Assembly: GCF_000003815.2 (NCBI RefSeq)
Contig: NC_049979.1
Span: 10,765,381 to 10,829,380, forward strand
DNA: 64,000 nt
Direction of reading: 5' to 3'
Source: Branchiostoma floridae
Lineage: Eukaryota > Chordata > Leptocardii > Amphioxiformes > Branchiostomatidae
Below, one piece after another: positions 35,192-48,800 of this stretch. Under the pieces are notes generated by a model that was not told the DNA's origin, ran no database searches, and worked only from the letters and a program-made list of their open reading frames with translations. Made by a program: the position numbers and the translations under genes. Each line of letters starts with the position of its first letter. Within the stretch, counting starts at the first letter, position 1.

Positions 35192-38100
35192 TCACTGGTT
35201 TCTTGATCACCTTTCTCCCCACTACTCTTTGTTTCTGCACCATCTGTGTCAGAAGTTGGAGCGACATCAGCTTGGGGAATGTCCTGTTTCTGTTCCTTGG
35301 TGGTTTCCGTTGTAGCAGCCACCTTTTGACAGCTGTCAGCAGCGACTGCAGAAGACTCTTGCCTGCTGCTATCTGTGCTGGCTGCAGAGGCCCCCTCAGC
35401 ACAGCCTCCTGCAGCAGCTGCAGCCTGACCCTCACCTGGGACCCTCTTGGCTGCAGTTTTCTTGTCTTCTTCAATCTGTGCCTCGATCCTGGTGTGTTCC
35501 CTGTGAACCAGCTCTTCTAGCTGCTCCTGTGAAGACGAAAGTGAAGACAAAGTGAAAATGTCACCAGAAAGATAGCTAAGATTTATAGATCTATTATTGT
35601 ACAGGTGACTTTTGTTCTCCTAAAGGATAGGTCAGAAAATGTTTGGAGATTTTATAGCCACAACTAAAATACCATATCATATTTACGATGAATAACCTTA
35701 GAGAAATCTTTTTTTAAACATTGATATAACGTTATACTGTGTCATGTCAGCAAGTTACAAGCAAACCTTCCATCCAAGTAGCTCAGCCAGAGCTTTACAA
35801 CCTTCATCACAATCTCCCAGCCAAGCAACATCCCTGCAGGAACAAAGAAGAACTGTAAAACTGTATATATACTGTCTAGTACTTAAACAATACAATGTGA
35901 CAAGGTTTCTGCAACTGTAAAACAGGTTTGTCAAATGATCTTTTTTTCCCCCGCTCTCACCTGTAATTGTTTTCTGAGTCAAATTCCATTCCTCCACCAA
36001 ATCCCAACATCCTCATGATAGGGTCGACCTGTAAGACAGAACGGCTCATAGCATAGGATTCATCCAAATGTATCCAACTATTGTCTAGTATTTTACCCTC
36101 TTGTTGCAGCAAACATTTTTCAAACAACTTTGAAATTGTTAGTTGTTAATTAGAATAAAGGGGGACAATTTCATCATTCCCTTCATACTAATTTTCTTTG
36201 CACATTACTCTACAGTCATCAAGAGCATGACTTTGCAGTGGAACTTGAGACTAAGTAACGCACAGTGTGCTGTATTGATGTTAACACTCAATCATAGCAT
36301 ATTTGGCATTCATCACTGCAGATAGGCTTCAGCTCTCTACCGATCAGTGAGCCTGAAAGTGCTGTGACTGACTGTCTGCAAGAATATCAGACAACTTTGC
36401 ACCTCTGCAACTCTGCACCCAGCAAATCAGGACAAGTCAGCACCATGCCTAGGAAAGTCTCATCATCAAGAGGATGCTGAACTCAACTCTAATTCTAACT
36501 CAACTCTAACCCTATCTAACCCTAACCTCAACCCCATCCAGAGTCATCCTGGGTGTGGTGCAGTATTATCCTAATTGGCTAGGGGCCAAGTTGCCCAGGT
36601 GCTGATTGGACAACCCCCAAGAAGGACAGTTCAGGAGAAGTACCGGTGAGGGGCTGATGCCGAGCTCCACATCAGGCAGCTCAGGTTTAATCATAGCAGC
36701 AAGCAGCCGGTGGGTGAAGGACCCATATCTCAATTTTCCATACCCCTAAACAAAGCCAGAACACCCAGGGTCACTACATATGTACAGCACTGAATCATCA
36801 GTTCCATACTCCAACCCCAATCTCAACACATACACACATGTACAGACCCTAAGCAACCAGAATCACTGCATATGTACAGCACTGTGTCAAATTCCCCACC
36901 TTACACCCCCTCACAATTATGCTAGTGACATGGTAGACATTCCCTTGAAATGGATGGCGCTTCAGCACCATTGACACGTCACATTGCATATCAACACAGC
37001 AGTCCGGGGACTTCAAATTCAATACCACTTACAATAGATAATGCCACAGCAAGTATGTTTTATGGTTGGCATATCCTCTGCAGACTACAAAAAACAAGAT
37101 GTCTAAATTTTCAAAATAGACACCATAAACGTTGCTATCAAGAATTGAAGTGACAAAACATTTGACAAGGCATTCATTGCTGTATTCAAGAAGTGAACCA
37201 GTGTACAGTTACAATTATTAGGCTACAATACAAACTATTTTCACATTTAGGTACTTAATCATCATCGTCCATCCCTGCAAAAAATTTTTTTTTCTTCTGA
37301 AATTAGGAAAAAAATAATAAGCGCGTTGATGTCATCCAAAAAATTTACTTGCTGTAGCCTAAGCAAATTGTTTATACCCCTGAACATGGCCAGGACCCCC
37401 AGGATCACTACATATATAAAGCTCTGTATCAGTAGTTCTCCCTCACACTCCCTTGTCAACATGACTGGGACATGGGAGAAGTTGATTTGTAATGGATGGC
37501 ACTTCAGCACCTTTGACACATCCATTCTAACACCTCAGTCCTGGGAGTTGACTGTGTCAGATTCAATACCATTTCTACAGTAGAAAAAACAGATTGATCA
37601 ACAAATCCACCCACCTGCCCACACTTCTCTCTGTTGATTAAGAGCCTAGGACAGGTTTCTGGGACCCTGGTGCATAAAAATGTATGCAATAAAAAGTTGA
37701 TCACAATACATAAGTTTAAGTGTGACGGTCCGTTCGGTGTAATATACTAGTAACCAGCTGTTGCCGTGCCGTGTGCCTGCAAAGCTGGTGTGTTATGCTG
37801 AACGGCGGTTACACCAGCTATATACAATGTAGATACAGATACAGATACAGTAGTTGCAATTGTCATCAGTATCCACTGAAGAACTGATGACTGTAACTGG
37901 TGTAAGAACTCAAACATGTTGCAGGGATACATGTACTGTATGTCAGTCAGCAGAAAAACACATCCAATCACAGCATGCCCCATTGGTATACATTTAAATC
38001 AGAATCCATCCTTCTTTTACAAAGATTGGCAAAATATCTGTGTTTAAAAGTCACACTGCTGCCATGGCACCATCTTATTCCTTAATATCATCGTGGATCA

Positions 38101-41100
38101 TAAATTCATATCTTTTCTACCACATATCAACAAACATAAGGATCACAACTCAGGTTCAGTTCAGGAATTTTCAACAGCAGTACAGTAAAGCAAGTTCACT
38201 ACCATATACACTACATACATATCATGATCCCACCACATTAATATATAAGAGTAGGGCTCCAGCCTGTAGTGAATTGGATCTTTGAGTAGCCATCTTGAAA
38301 AGGTGAGAGTCACCTGTTATGTCAATCCCAAAAAGTAAATAAATAAGCAATACTGAATACAGACCTGTCCACTAGGGATGCAAAAGGTTGGACCTGGAGT
38401 GACGTTCCCATCACAATGAGGAGGTCACATCGAGGAAAATCCTGCAAGTTTTAAGAACCAAATAGATCAATGGTTTAACTTGGCTTAACTTGAATCATTA
38501 CCCTGAAATAAAGGCGGAATAAAAGCACTGAAGTGGGATTTTTTATAGTAAGAATTTTAATAGATACTTGTATGAAGAGAAATGATATGAATGTACCTAA
38601 GTAAGTAAAAAATGTAAGAAAGTACAAATGTATAATAACAGCAACAGTGTTAAATGTAAACTGACAGGTTGTTCCTTAGTAAAAAGAAATAGAGAGGTAC
38701 CTACCGCTAAAACACTGGGGAAGAACTTGGCTGGCATGGCTTCTCCAAAGAATACTATGTCTGATGAAAATATAATGCGTTATCAGTATCGCTTGCAAGT
38801 ACAACAGAAAAGCATTGATATCAAACTGTATAAAATTGGCAGCGAACCAGTCGACCTCATTTCTGTAAAAGTATAAAGATCAATGAACGTAACTCTCATG
38901 TGATAGCTGACATCTCAAACATGAAGAAGTTGACAAGGTTCATACCAGGCTTGACCACACCATCACAGTCAGGACATCTGGGGACCTCATCATTGAAAAC
39001 CTTTTCTGTAACAACAAAAAACATTGAGCAACATCAGAACAAGTACATGTAGCCAAACATAATTGACAAATATGCACTCTTTCCAACCTCGACTGGTGGT
39101 AATGGTAGAGGCGATGAAGAAATGCATGACAACATTGCTGACCTTTGACCCACTCTTGAGTATACTCCTTCCTACACTCTCCTAGACAATGTGCTGTGTA
39201 AAATGTCCCATGAGCCTCCACCATCGCCCCTGCTGACACTCCTGCCACTCGCTCCAAGGTGTCGATATTCTGGACATAAAAGGAAATTATGCCATTTTTG
39301 TTTGTTTGTTTATTCAGGATGTACATTAGTAACACACGTCATACTTACTAATCTTCCTGGAGTCCTGTACTACATATGAACATAAATACAAGTATGTGTG
39401 CGAGTACATATTTACAAATATCTTTACCTTAATGACCTTAAATGCCACTATATGACACAGAACATAACATAACAGTATTAACATCCTACAAGAATGACAC
39501 TTTTATTTCATTAAAAACAGTCTGGCACAATATTAGCCAACATACTGTACCTGGGTAAAATTCCTGAGTAAAAGGCCTTTGTCTGACAGCAGCTTGATGA
39601 AATAGTGACACCAGGTTGGCTGGAAGGAAGGAAAACCATTTGACTGCAGGCTAGTTTGAGCTTCTCATTGAAGACTAAAGAAATGTTCTAACAAATTCAA
39701 GATTACATCAGGCCAAATTTGGGTAAAAAAGTACTTGAAAAATGATAAACACTACTAGTATTTTGGATAGAAAGTCACCTTAAATTTCCCAGGGTAAAGT
39801 TCCTTTGCAAGAGCAAAGAATGGTTCTGGGTTTTCCTGTAATAGAATTAAAAAACAAAAGTGATGCACATTCATATCAGTATTGACATATACTCAACATC
39901 GAGGAAAAGAATGTTTCCATAAAGATAGGAGTTTGTGTAGAATTGGACGGTACTTGAATTGAATGTAATCACAGTTTTATAAGTATAGTGATAAATGAAC
40001 AAAGTCAAAGAACTAAATTTGACTTTGTAAATAAAGATATGCCATATTCTCAACACTGATGACTGTCAAAGTTTGTACACAACATAACCATGACACCTGA
40101 TAATCCATGAAGTACCACAAAGTCTTAGCTTTAACCCATAGTTGTCCTTCCATGCATTTCCTCTTCAGAACAAGCAATGGAGACCTCCAGTCATTAAGAT
40201 GGTGATGTTGTACCAAAAACAGTTGATGGCAAGTAGCCTTAAATATCAAAAATTGCTGATTACACCAAATTAGCACCTACTTTATTCACAATAACTTTTG
40301 GACAATACTGGATCAAATATGCTTCAGCTCCACTTTTCATCAAGATGTTACCTTGAAGAAGCCAATTTCAAAGATGGCATGAGGATTGGGCAGGTTGTAT
40401 TTCTGCAGGTTGTCGTACAGTCCTGTGCCAGGACTGCGGAAATCAGGGATACCAGCAGCTGCAGGAATGTAAACAAAATATTCTAAATACAAATGAGCAT
40501 GTGTGTGACAATTAAATTGCTGTATTTAGAGTTAGACCAATGGTTTAGTTAAGTACATTGTTGGACGCCTTTAGGGTACAACTGTATTCAGTAGGTGACA
40601 GGTTCAAATCCCTGCAAGGTCATACCAAATTAAAGACACCAATTCTATTTATGCCTTTGCTATCTAGCACTCCAGACTTATAAGATTTAACACACACCAC
40701 TGCTAGTGGACTACACCTTTGGCAGCTTGTTCAATTGTGTGGCCTAAGGACTACAGAAATGGTGATAGGCAGCTACCTACATGATGAAAGATGTGGGAAA
40801 GATTACAATAGTACTAGCCATGAACTTACATGTAGATATGCCTGCTCCAGTGAGGACAATTATGTTTTTACCTGCAAGAAAAAGGCATGGGAGACAATCA
40901 GCCATTTGGCATTATACTGTAACAACTAAACAGTATTATCCTAGCAACAAGACTACCGGTACATACAAAGTACTTAAAAAAAAAAGCCTAAAATATGTTA
41001 TGACTATGGAAGCACAAAGTCCACTAAGATGAACACAAAACAGATTAAATGGCAATTTATATATGCGAAGATGTTCACCTTCTCAACCTACACAGTGCTA

Positions 41101-42061
41101 AGCAAAAGAACATAGGTAACTGGCCATCTGCAATGAAGCCACAACATCTCTCTCTCTCTATATATATATATATATGCAAGCACATCTGATCCTCACGAGA
41201 TGGAAAATAAACAACAATGAACTGGATATATAGTGAGTGTGAGTGCATACTTACATTTGCCATCTGTGATGTATTTTGCGATCCCTTCCACAGTAACCTC
41301 GTCCAACACCTGCTGTGGACGGGCAGTTCCCTCCTCAGTCTCACGTTCCTGGGACAGACCCAGGGTTCTCGCAAACAATCTCCTGAGGTGCTCCACTGAA
41401 ACATGGATGGAGAGAATGAAAAAAAAAAAAACATCAAAATCATTGACTGCTACAACCTGCAAAGAAAGGGTATCACCCAACCCCCAACAACCGGGTATCT
41501 CCCCGACAAAAAACTTCTTTCCCAGTTTGGAGCTGGCAGTGGTATCATAAGGGGTTGGCAACTAATTTTTCAGTCTATGTTCGAGACAAAGATGCCTTTT
41601 TCCTTATGATAGAGATGAATGAAGATAAAAAAGGAAGGATCTGACTTGATGTGATGACTTACTTTGCTCTGCCTCTTCCCCAGCGCCTTGTTCCTGGAAA
41701 AAGAATGTTCAAAATATTAGTCAAAACAAACTACTAGTAATCTGATTCTGCCTTTCCTCTTCTTCCATTNNNNNNNNNNNNNNNNNNNNNNNNNNNNNNN
41801 NNNNNNNNNNNNNNNNNNNNNNNNNNNNNNNNNNNNNNNNNNNNNNNNNNNNNNNNNNNNNNNNNNNNNTACTCAATTGCTTTTTGTTTTCCAAATGTAA
41901 ACACATCAAGTACAAAACATCAAAAATGTATGTTTATGTGAAAAAAAGTAGAGTAACGTTACTGTTGATGCTCATCTGAAAAGTTTGAAACAAAATGGAT
42001 GAACACAGAACCGTGATGTTCCATTCATTTTACCTTTGCTGTCACCCTCTGCTTCAGACAT
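35146..42061 (-). CDS. SIRT2: SIRT2-like NAD-dependent protein deacetylase (15 exons placed, one missing)
   Basis: Minus-strand exons: 42061-42034, [one not placed], 41693-41663, 41395-41255, 40871-40830, 40458-40352, 39835-39779, 39619-39551, 39269-39143, 39005-38946, 38760-38705, 38441-38365, 37666-37615, 36028-35961, 35833-35767, 35526-35146. The sirtuin core is complete: [16 protein letters not shown] for [16 protein letters not shown], catalytic His in [11 protein letters not shown], zinc cysteines in CLGEC and [31 protein letters not shown] and [10 protein letters not shown]. The order and spacing match cytosolic SIRT2 (tubulin and histone deacetylase), including [12 protein letters not shown] at the start and [26 protein letters not shown] near the end. 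The C-terminus is a longer Ala/Ser/Thr/Glu-rich tail whose last 14 residues come from a MITE. Phases require an extra exon of 2 modulo 3 length between 41694 and 42033. Confidence 0.93.
36480..36545. repeat. Degenerate telomere-like CTAACC repeats in a SIRT2 intron
   Basis: Imperfect copies of ctctaa, ctaacc and taaccc (for example tctaaccctatctaacccta) spread over about 60 bp. Too short and irregular to be a fusion scar with confidence. Confidence 0.5.
36740..37585. repeat. Diverged duplicated blocks in SIRT2 intron 13
   Basis: Blocks near 36745, 36845 and 37380 share ggtcactacatatgtacagc-like strings. Two longer copies share aatggatggc, cttcagcacc and ttcaatacca (about 36947-37030 and 37491-37570). 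They look like old tandem or segmental duplications and have no open frame. Confidence 0.6.
41770..41869. other. Assembly gap (100 N) near the SIRT2 5' end
   Basis: A run of exactly 100 N. It lies in the interval where one small SIRT2 exon is needed to connect exon phases, so that exon may be lost in the gap. Confidence 0.95.
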
Positions 42062-42820
42062 TGAACCAGTTAACAAATCCACCCCAACTCTTCAAGCTGT
42101 TCTGGCCATTGGTACAGGATATGGTTGAAAAAGAAAAGAAAGTTAGCTGTGCATAATGCAATAAACAAAATCAAGAATTTTAAGAAAACTGTGTAACTAA
42201 CTAACATTGGCATTCATTAATATTGTTGTGATCCAGTTGATCACCTCATAAAATACCAGACAGGTGAATATTACACCAGATTCTGCAGTGCTGTGAATGT
42301 GATGTCATGTCAATTTTCAACTTCAGTCTGGATCATCCTTCATCACCCACTTGTGCTTCGAACTTGAGCTTGAGTGCCACAGATAAAACAGAAACAATAA
42401 AAAAATGGTACTCACATCTTGATCCTACTTATGTAAGGTGTGTACGATTGTTTTGCTATGAAAACCTATGCATGAACACAAAATTATCAGCCCTGGATCA
42501 TGGACAACTTTGGAGCTCTGAGACTTTAAACTGACCTTTGACCTTCTATGAGTGAACTCTGTGAACCCTGCTTTGATGACAAACAAACGTATTCATTTTT
42601 CGCAAGGGACCGACTTACTTCTCGACTTTAAAAAAGGTGACTTCAAAAAAACTAAGGTGCTTATCATACTTTCTAATTTTGTATAATGACTATTATGTAT
42701 TCTTGTTGACCAAATAACATGATCATAAACAAATAAGCAGCCAGATGCCACTATTTTCGTTTGGTTGTTGCCATCATTGTTGGCGCACTGCCTGTCGGGA
42801 GAAGAAGGCGGGTGTTCAAA
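42062..42820. promoter_or_regulatory. Divergent promoter interval between SIRT2 and KIZ
   Basis: About 760 bp separate the two start codons. No coding signal is seen; open frames at 42307-42534 and 42593-42874 are unsupported. The right end is GC-richer (cgcactgcctgtcgggagaa). The promoter role is inferred from orientation. Confidence 0.5.
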
Positions 42821-45800
42821 ATGGCGACGAGCAATGTCGAGTTTTACGCAAAACTTCAACAACTTCAAGACCACCTACATGCCAGGTATTTACCGACAGT
42901 TAACTACAAATGTAACACATGCTTTCTAGACGTATCTGTGCAATGATCTAGTCAGGAAGGGGCACACTGTGTTGCGATATATACCGTCAACTGGGCCGTG
43001 GGAACCATGGCAACAACATAGTTTATAGCACTCGTAGAGTCGTACTCGTAGTTATATTGATTTGCACTTGAACATTTCCTGTTCCTTTTCTCCCATAGTG
43101 AAGAACGCCGTTTGCAACTGGAGAGGCAGATGAACTCATATATGAAGTCGGACAAAAGGCTGTGAGTGTTTTGTGATATTTGACGTCGATTGTTCTTATC
43201 TTTGATACGTAGTTGTGATAATTTCATTCATTGTGCTGTCCTGAAAATAATTTCAAAGAAATTTTTGCTGGTCCTGTTTACTTGCTTCAGTGATTGTGAC
43301 CTAAGGCCTGTCAGTTACATTAGTTTGTTTGGAGTTAGATTACATACCTGGTCCATTGCTCGAAACAAGTGCAAATTATAACATAACCATGCGCAACACC
43401 TGTGCACATGTACAGACACCATGCATGTTTAACTTTAATTATCTGTCTCTAGTCTACACTTCTACTAGTATCTGTATTAAGAAAAAGCATAACAGACAAA
43501 AATGTTCCCTTGAACAGGGCAAGGCTTAGGGCGAGTAAGCTACAGGCCTATTGGACCAAGCTGTGTGAAGACGAACAGAAGAGCCGAGTTCGGAACGAGC
43601 AGCTTCTGAAGGACTTCAACAGGGTGGAGAGTCATGTCAGCACGCTGTCAGCCAAGACAGACAGGCTCAGGGAACTCAAGGTGATATGTAATGGACTCTA
43701 CCCAGAAATCAAGTCCATTGTTATGTTGTATGAACATAGGTGAAGGGAGAGTTAAATTCCACCAAGTCTGAAGAGCAAGCACATTTTGCCAAACTCCAAA
43801 GTTGCTCTATGATCATACAAAGATGGAGCAGCAATAGTATTTCATTGCTTAGGGGGGGCTTTTAAAGCCTGTGCACTGACTAGAAACCTTCAGTATCACA
43901 AATTATACAATTGCAATGTCAGACATCATCCTGACATATGTTTAAACTTTTATGAGAAAGGAAGATAATTCTCCATACTCTTGATTCTTACTATTCCTAG
44001 TAAACTATTCTCAGTGTTGTCCTGATTTTCCATCATTGCTTTGTTATTTTCTTTAATGCATAATAATTTTTTACATCAAGTTTCATATCTCTTTCATTTG
44101 CAGAAACAATATGAGGCGCATATAGAGCGACTGTTCCCAAGATGGAGAGAGCAACTGGAGAGAAAACGACAAGACAAGGTATGGTCAAGGACAGAAAGAA
44201 AACTTTTGTGACACAATTGTGACACATAAATACATAGGCTCTTGTTTAAATGTTTAATGCTAGGCTGCCCGTTGCATCAGAAGTTTGCAATGTCATTAAC
44301 AGAATCTTCTGATTAACCTTATTTCCTGCTGTGAAATGATAATGATATGATTATGACATTGTGTACCCTTCATTCATAGCTCACAGCTCAGAAGGCTCAG
44401 CCTCCTCAAGCAGCAAGCCATGACACAAGGACTCAGCCAATGGGCTATGGACCTCACACTACAGACCCTAGAGGGCCGCCCTATCCCCTCTCTAACTCTG
44501 GACCAACAAATAATGTACCACCAGGGCTGCATCAATCCAGTCCACAACAAGGACATGCACCACCTGTGCTGGCCTACCCAAATATCGGTCCCATTAGCCA
44601 TTCCACACCACATCCCATGCCCTACGGTAATAACACAGGACTACCTGCAGCTGGTCAGCAAGGTCATTCTGTGGACAGCCCAGACAACTGGACAGTCCAC
44701 CCACAACAGCACAGAGAAACCGTCCCACAGTGGATGCCTCAACCACAATCAGCAGATGTCCCCCCGCACTCATCAGTAGGTAGGGGTGATTCACACACCT
44801 CAGCTGCAAATTACCAAGAGCCTTCTTATGGTGACAGGAGACAGAGAAGCCCTGATGGAGGCTATGATAGCAGGCGACCGATGGTGAGGTCAGCATCATA
44901 CTCAGAAGAACAAGAAGTACCAACTGAATATGACGATGCACAGAGAGGAAGATACGCAGAAAATGCCAGTAGAGAAGTTTCTCCTCGAGTCCAAAGGACG
45001 AGTCCCAGAGGAAGTCAACAGGAGAGAAGGAGTGCAAGAGAGGAAGCACCGCAAGATGAAGGCGACATAACGCCTCGTAGAAAGAAGATTGGTTCTCCGA
45101 GGAGAACTGGGGAATCTCCAAGGCACAGTGCTGATAAACAGCAAGGTATTATCTATAAGTTTGTTTCGTCAGAAACTAAAAAGAAAAACAATGTTTATTT
45201 TGAAAGTGACCAACTCATAAAGCTGTTGTTTGTGTTGGTGGGATTGTTACTGCCATATTTTTAATGTTCACCCTGCTGTCACTCAAGACAAGTTTGGTGC
45301 CAAATGGTCACCTTAGTAGGCTGGTTGATAGTGCTTTGTAAGCTTATGCCAATTGTCGGTTCTCATGTCCCCTTTCAGCTTTTCGTGACATGTCACCAGA
45401 AAGAGACTCCCCTCCCAAGTCCCCTCCAAACAATGGAAATGACAGTGACATTGACAGTGATCTAAGCCTTCCACTCAGTGAGAATGGTTACACCAAAGCC
45501 AAGACTGGCCCCTCCAGCCCTGTTCCCTACTCCTCCACCAAGGGCAGTCCCACCGTGTCCCCGGGTCGGGACACCACATTCCCTCCCGACTCCCCCAGAT
45601 CTGCCGGCAGGGACATCAGCTTCACGCCTGAGTCAGTCAGGACTGCGTCCGTGACCCCACACGACCTCCCAGACTCACCTCCATCACCTGCCTCACCTGA
45701 TCAGTCAGAACGGGATGTACCACTGAGTATGGAGGGGTTGCTGGTGTTGCTGGACGTCATTGAGGAGGCGTTGCCCAGGTTACGAGGAAGAGGAGGGCTG

Positions 45801-48800
45801 TATGGAGGAGGTGACTTGGACCCAGAGCTGGCAAGGGAAATTATTGAGTACGTGACCTTGGTTTCTTTTTAACATCCATATATCATCATCCTTCAATACT
45901 ACTAGGTTGGCCACAAACTTTGCAAAACTCCATTCCAATATAGAATATCATCAGTCATTTTACTTTCGACACTATGAATCTCTCCCTGGCCCATGTTGTT
46001 CAGTTCAAAACTTGCTGGCCAACCACCTGGCATAACCAACTACATACAAGCTAAGATCCTCTTTTCTGCAGCAACCACCTCTCTCACCAACCATCCTTCC
46101 TCAGTCCCTTGAGTGGTTGTTGAGACCAAGTTTGCCTGTCTTATGCCATCAGGGATGCTAATTCAGGAGGCAGCCCCCATGACGAGGACCCTGGTGTGCT
46201 GAGTGCAGTGGTGAGTCGGGAGCTCCCGCGTGTCACCAGCGCTCTGCCTACAGGCTGCCTGCTCACCGACAAGCTGCTGTCTGGGCGCATGGCCCTGGTG
46301 GATGACGTCAGTGTCAGGTAATGAACATTCTCATATTTATGCAGCATATCCACTCAGTTTCTGTATTAATTAATGAAGCAGGCAGGTGGTAAGCACCATT
46401 TGAATTTCAATGGAACATAGCTCAAGCATACGTGGAGGTTTGTGTTTCATCAGCAACTTTTTAAGTGTTCTGCCATTCTATTCTTTGAGCTGTAGACATC
46501 CAATAATGCTTGTTTGAAAGAGTTAAAGGAATCTTGTAATTTCTAAAAACACTTGAATGAAATGCAAATAGGGACACTCGCATGGCTGTGGACATAGCAA
46601 TGGCGCCATATGAAAATGATGTAGATAATTATGGCCAAATAGCTATATTATATGACATATTCTCCATAACTTAATTATTTTTTTGCTGTTCCTTAGATTC
46701 TACTTCTATTAGGCCTAGGAAAAAAAATGTTGTGTTTCCTGTTTCAGTCCTGAAAAAATTAGAGTCGGTAGGTAGGGATTATCTTTTTTTTCTTGTATTT
46801 TTTTTTTTTAGGCTGGCCAAAATTCTAGTGATACATATTTACAATACAGTTGAACAAAGTAAACTGAAATGTATGATGACACTTGTCTTTCAATGTCAAA
46901 CTTTAATTTTGTGCATGATAGATACATTTATCCTTCGTTAGATGGGACAAGCAGTGTTTTACTTCAATAGAAAGCAGGCTAAACAAAAATTCTAACTGGA
47001 AGCTATGTGACTCCACTGCCCACCCAAAAAAAAGTCTAGGGTCGGCAGGTTTTTTTAGGGTAGGTAGGGAAACAGGAAACACAACATTTTTTTTCCTAGG
47101 CCTTATTATAAATTGAAGAATGAATATGGCATGTAACCATTGTGTAATTGATTCTCGTGTTGCCCTGATATTGATGATGTATTCAGAAAAGGTCCTTCTG
47201 AGGATGGAATAAGCATGCTGAGCATATGAAGTGTTGTCCGCAGGTCCAGTCTGTACTCCCACTCAGTCCCCCTGTGGGATAGGCTGGTCCAACACTTCAC
47301 CCTGCTGGTGCGGCGGGGAGTCATGGAGGCGGAGGACATCGCAGACGTGTTCTCACCGCTTTTAGTCAAACCTGGGTCCACTCTGGTGCAGAAGGTAGTT
47401 ATGTCTATTATAGATTTCTTTATTCTGTTTAGGTAAAGCTAAGGAACACATTCTTGGTGGGAAAGTTTTTTTTATAAATGATACAGTACTAGTACTAGTT
47501 TTGTGTACACAGTCACTGGTGAAAGATAGTTGATGCTATCGGGAACATCTGGCTTCTCTAAACTTGGAGACTTTATCCAGTTGTTTGATTCATTTTGTAT
47601 GATGAATGTTGTCCTTGTTTCCCCCCAGGCTGCCGAGCTTCTGGCGATTGTGGTGCAGGGCTGTGCTGGTAACCAGACCCTGGCCGACGACCAGGGGAGT
47701 GAGTCGGCCACGTCCTCTGCCTCCCTCCCCATCCCATCCTCCCCTGACCCTCCCAGGGGCACTCAGCACAAAACTCCCGCCATAGTCAATACAACAGGAA
47801 AGAGAGGTACATGTACTAGGTTTACTCATATATCAACACAAACACAAGGTTTCTGAGCCAGTCTACAAATTTCAGAGATGATGAAGATTTTTAATGTTGG
47901 CAACCACCGTAATGATTGTAAACTCAAGTTCTTGCAAAAACAAATTGAACCAACAGGTGCCCAAAATACCTCGTTATATTGTAAATAATGAAATATTTCA
48001 GTGATTTCATTGAACATGTACTCTGTCTTACTACTGTACTACCATATTGTTCAAACTACAAATGCAAGAATGTGAAGGACTCCTCCCCTCTGTAGTCTCT
48101 CTTATCTTATTTTTTTAATCAATTTACAGTAGTCTATCTTGTCTTGTAGCTCCTAGCAGGGACACAGAGGAAAGTGATGAGGATGGAGACAGCTTCTTTG
48201 ACAACAAGGTCCCTCTCACAGGTCTGTCATTTTCTACTTCTGTGTACTATTTCCTTCCACAAACTGTCTTTATTCATTCACCCTATGATAGTATGAGTCT
48301 TTCATTGATATTACCCTAGTGTAGGTACGTTCTTAATCTACGCATACTTCTTGGAGCACTGATGTACAGTTATTTTATATTCTATGACAGTTTTGTGTCA
48401 TGCCAAAGGACACTTAATCAGTTCTGATTTGATACTATAGATTAGTTCTATAGCTGTATCTTCTGATACTTGTGAGTACAAATGAATGCAATCTTTTGTT
48501 GGTGGATTCATTGATTATTTGTTTTCAAATTATCACACTTATTAAGTATTAAGAAAGTTCTAACGGGGCTCTCATGGTAGAAGCTTGGCACAGAGGGCTC
48601 TTAGAAGTAGATTTACATGTTTATAATTAGCTACTTGTGTTTAATTATGAAAGAATGACCAATCTTATGCCTGCATTGTGTTTCTAATGCATGTTAAGAT
48701 GGACACGGGATGGCTATAAATTTGGATGTGAAAACCTCGCATGAGGATGGTAAGTTGTAGATCCCACTAGAGGTAGAGGGTTGGTTTGCACTGGTAGGTA

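Noticed and set aside
35115..35474. 119-codon minus-strand frame overlapping the SIRT2 tail
   Set aside because: It is an alternative frame of the same exon. The SIRT2 frame follows in phase from the conserved exon ending LAELLGWK and continues with [14 protein letters not shown].
40556..40625. tRNA-like piece with aggttcaaatccctgc
   Set aside because: Only a B-box-like string is clear; no A box or stem pairing, so neither tRNA nor SINE can be claimed.
44594..45144. 175-codon minus-strand frame opposite KIZ exon 5
   Set aside because: It is the antisense shadow of the long Pro/Ser-rich KIZ exon, which has matching splice phases on the plus strand.
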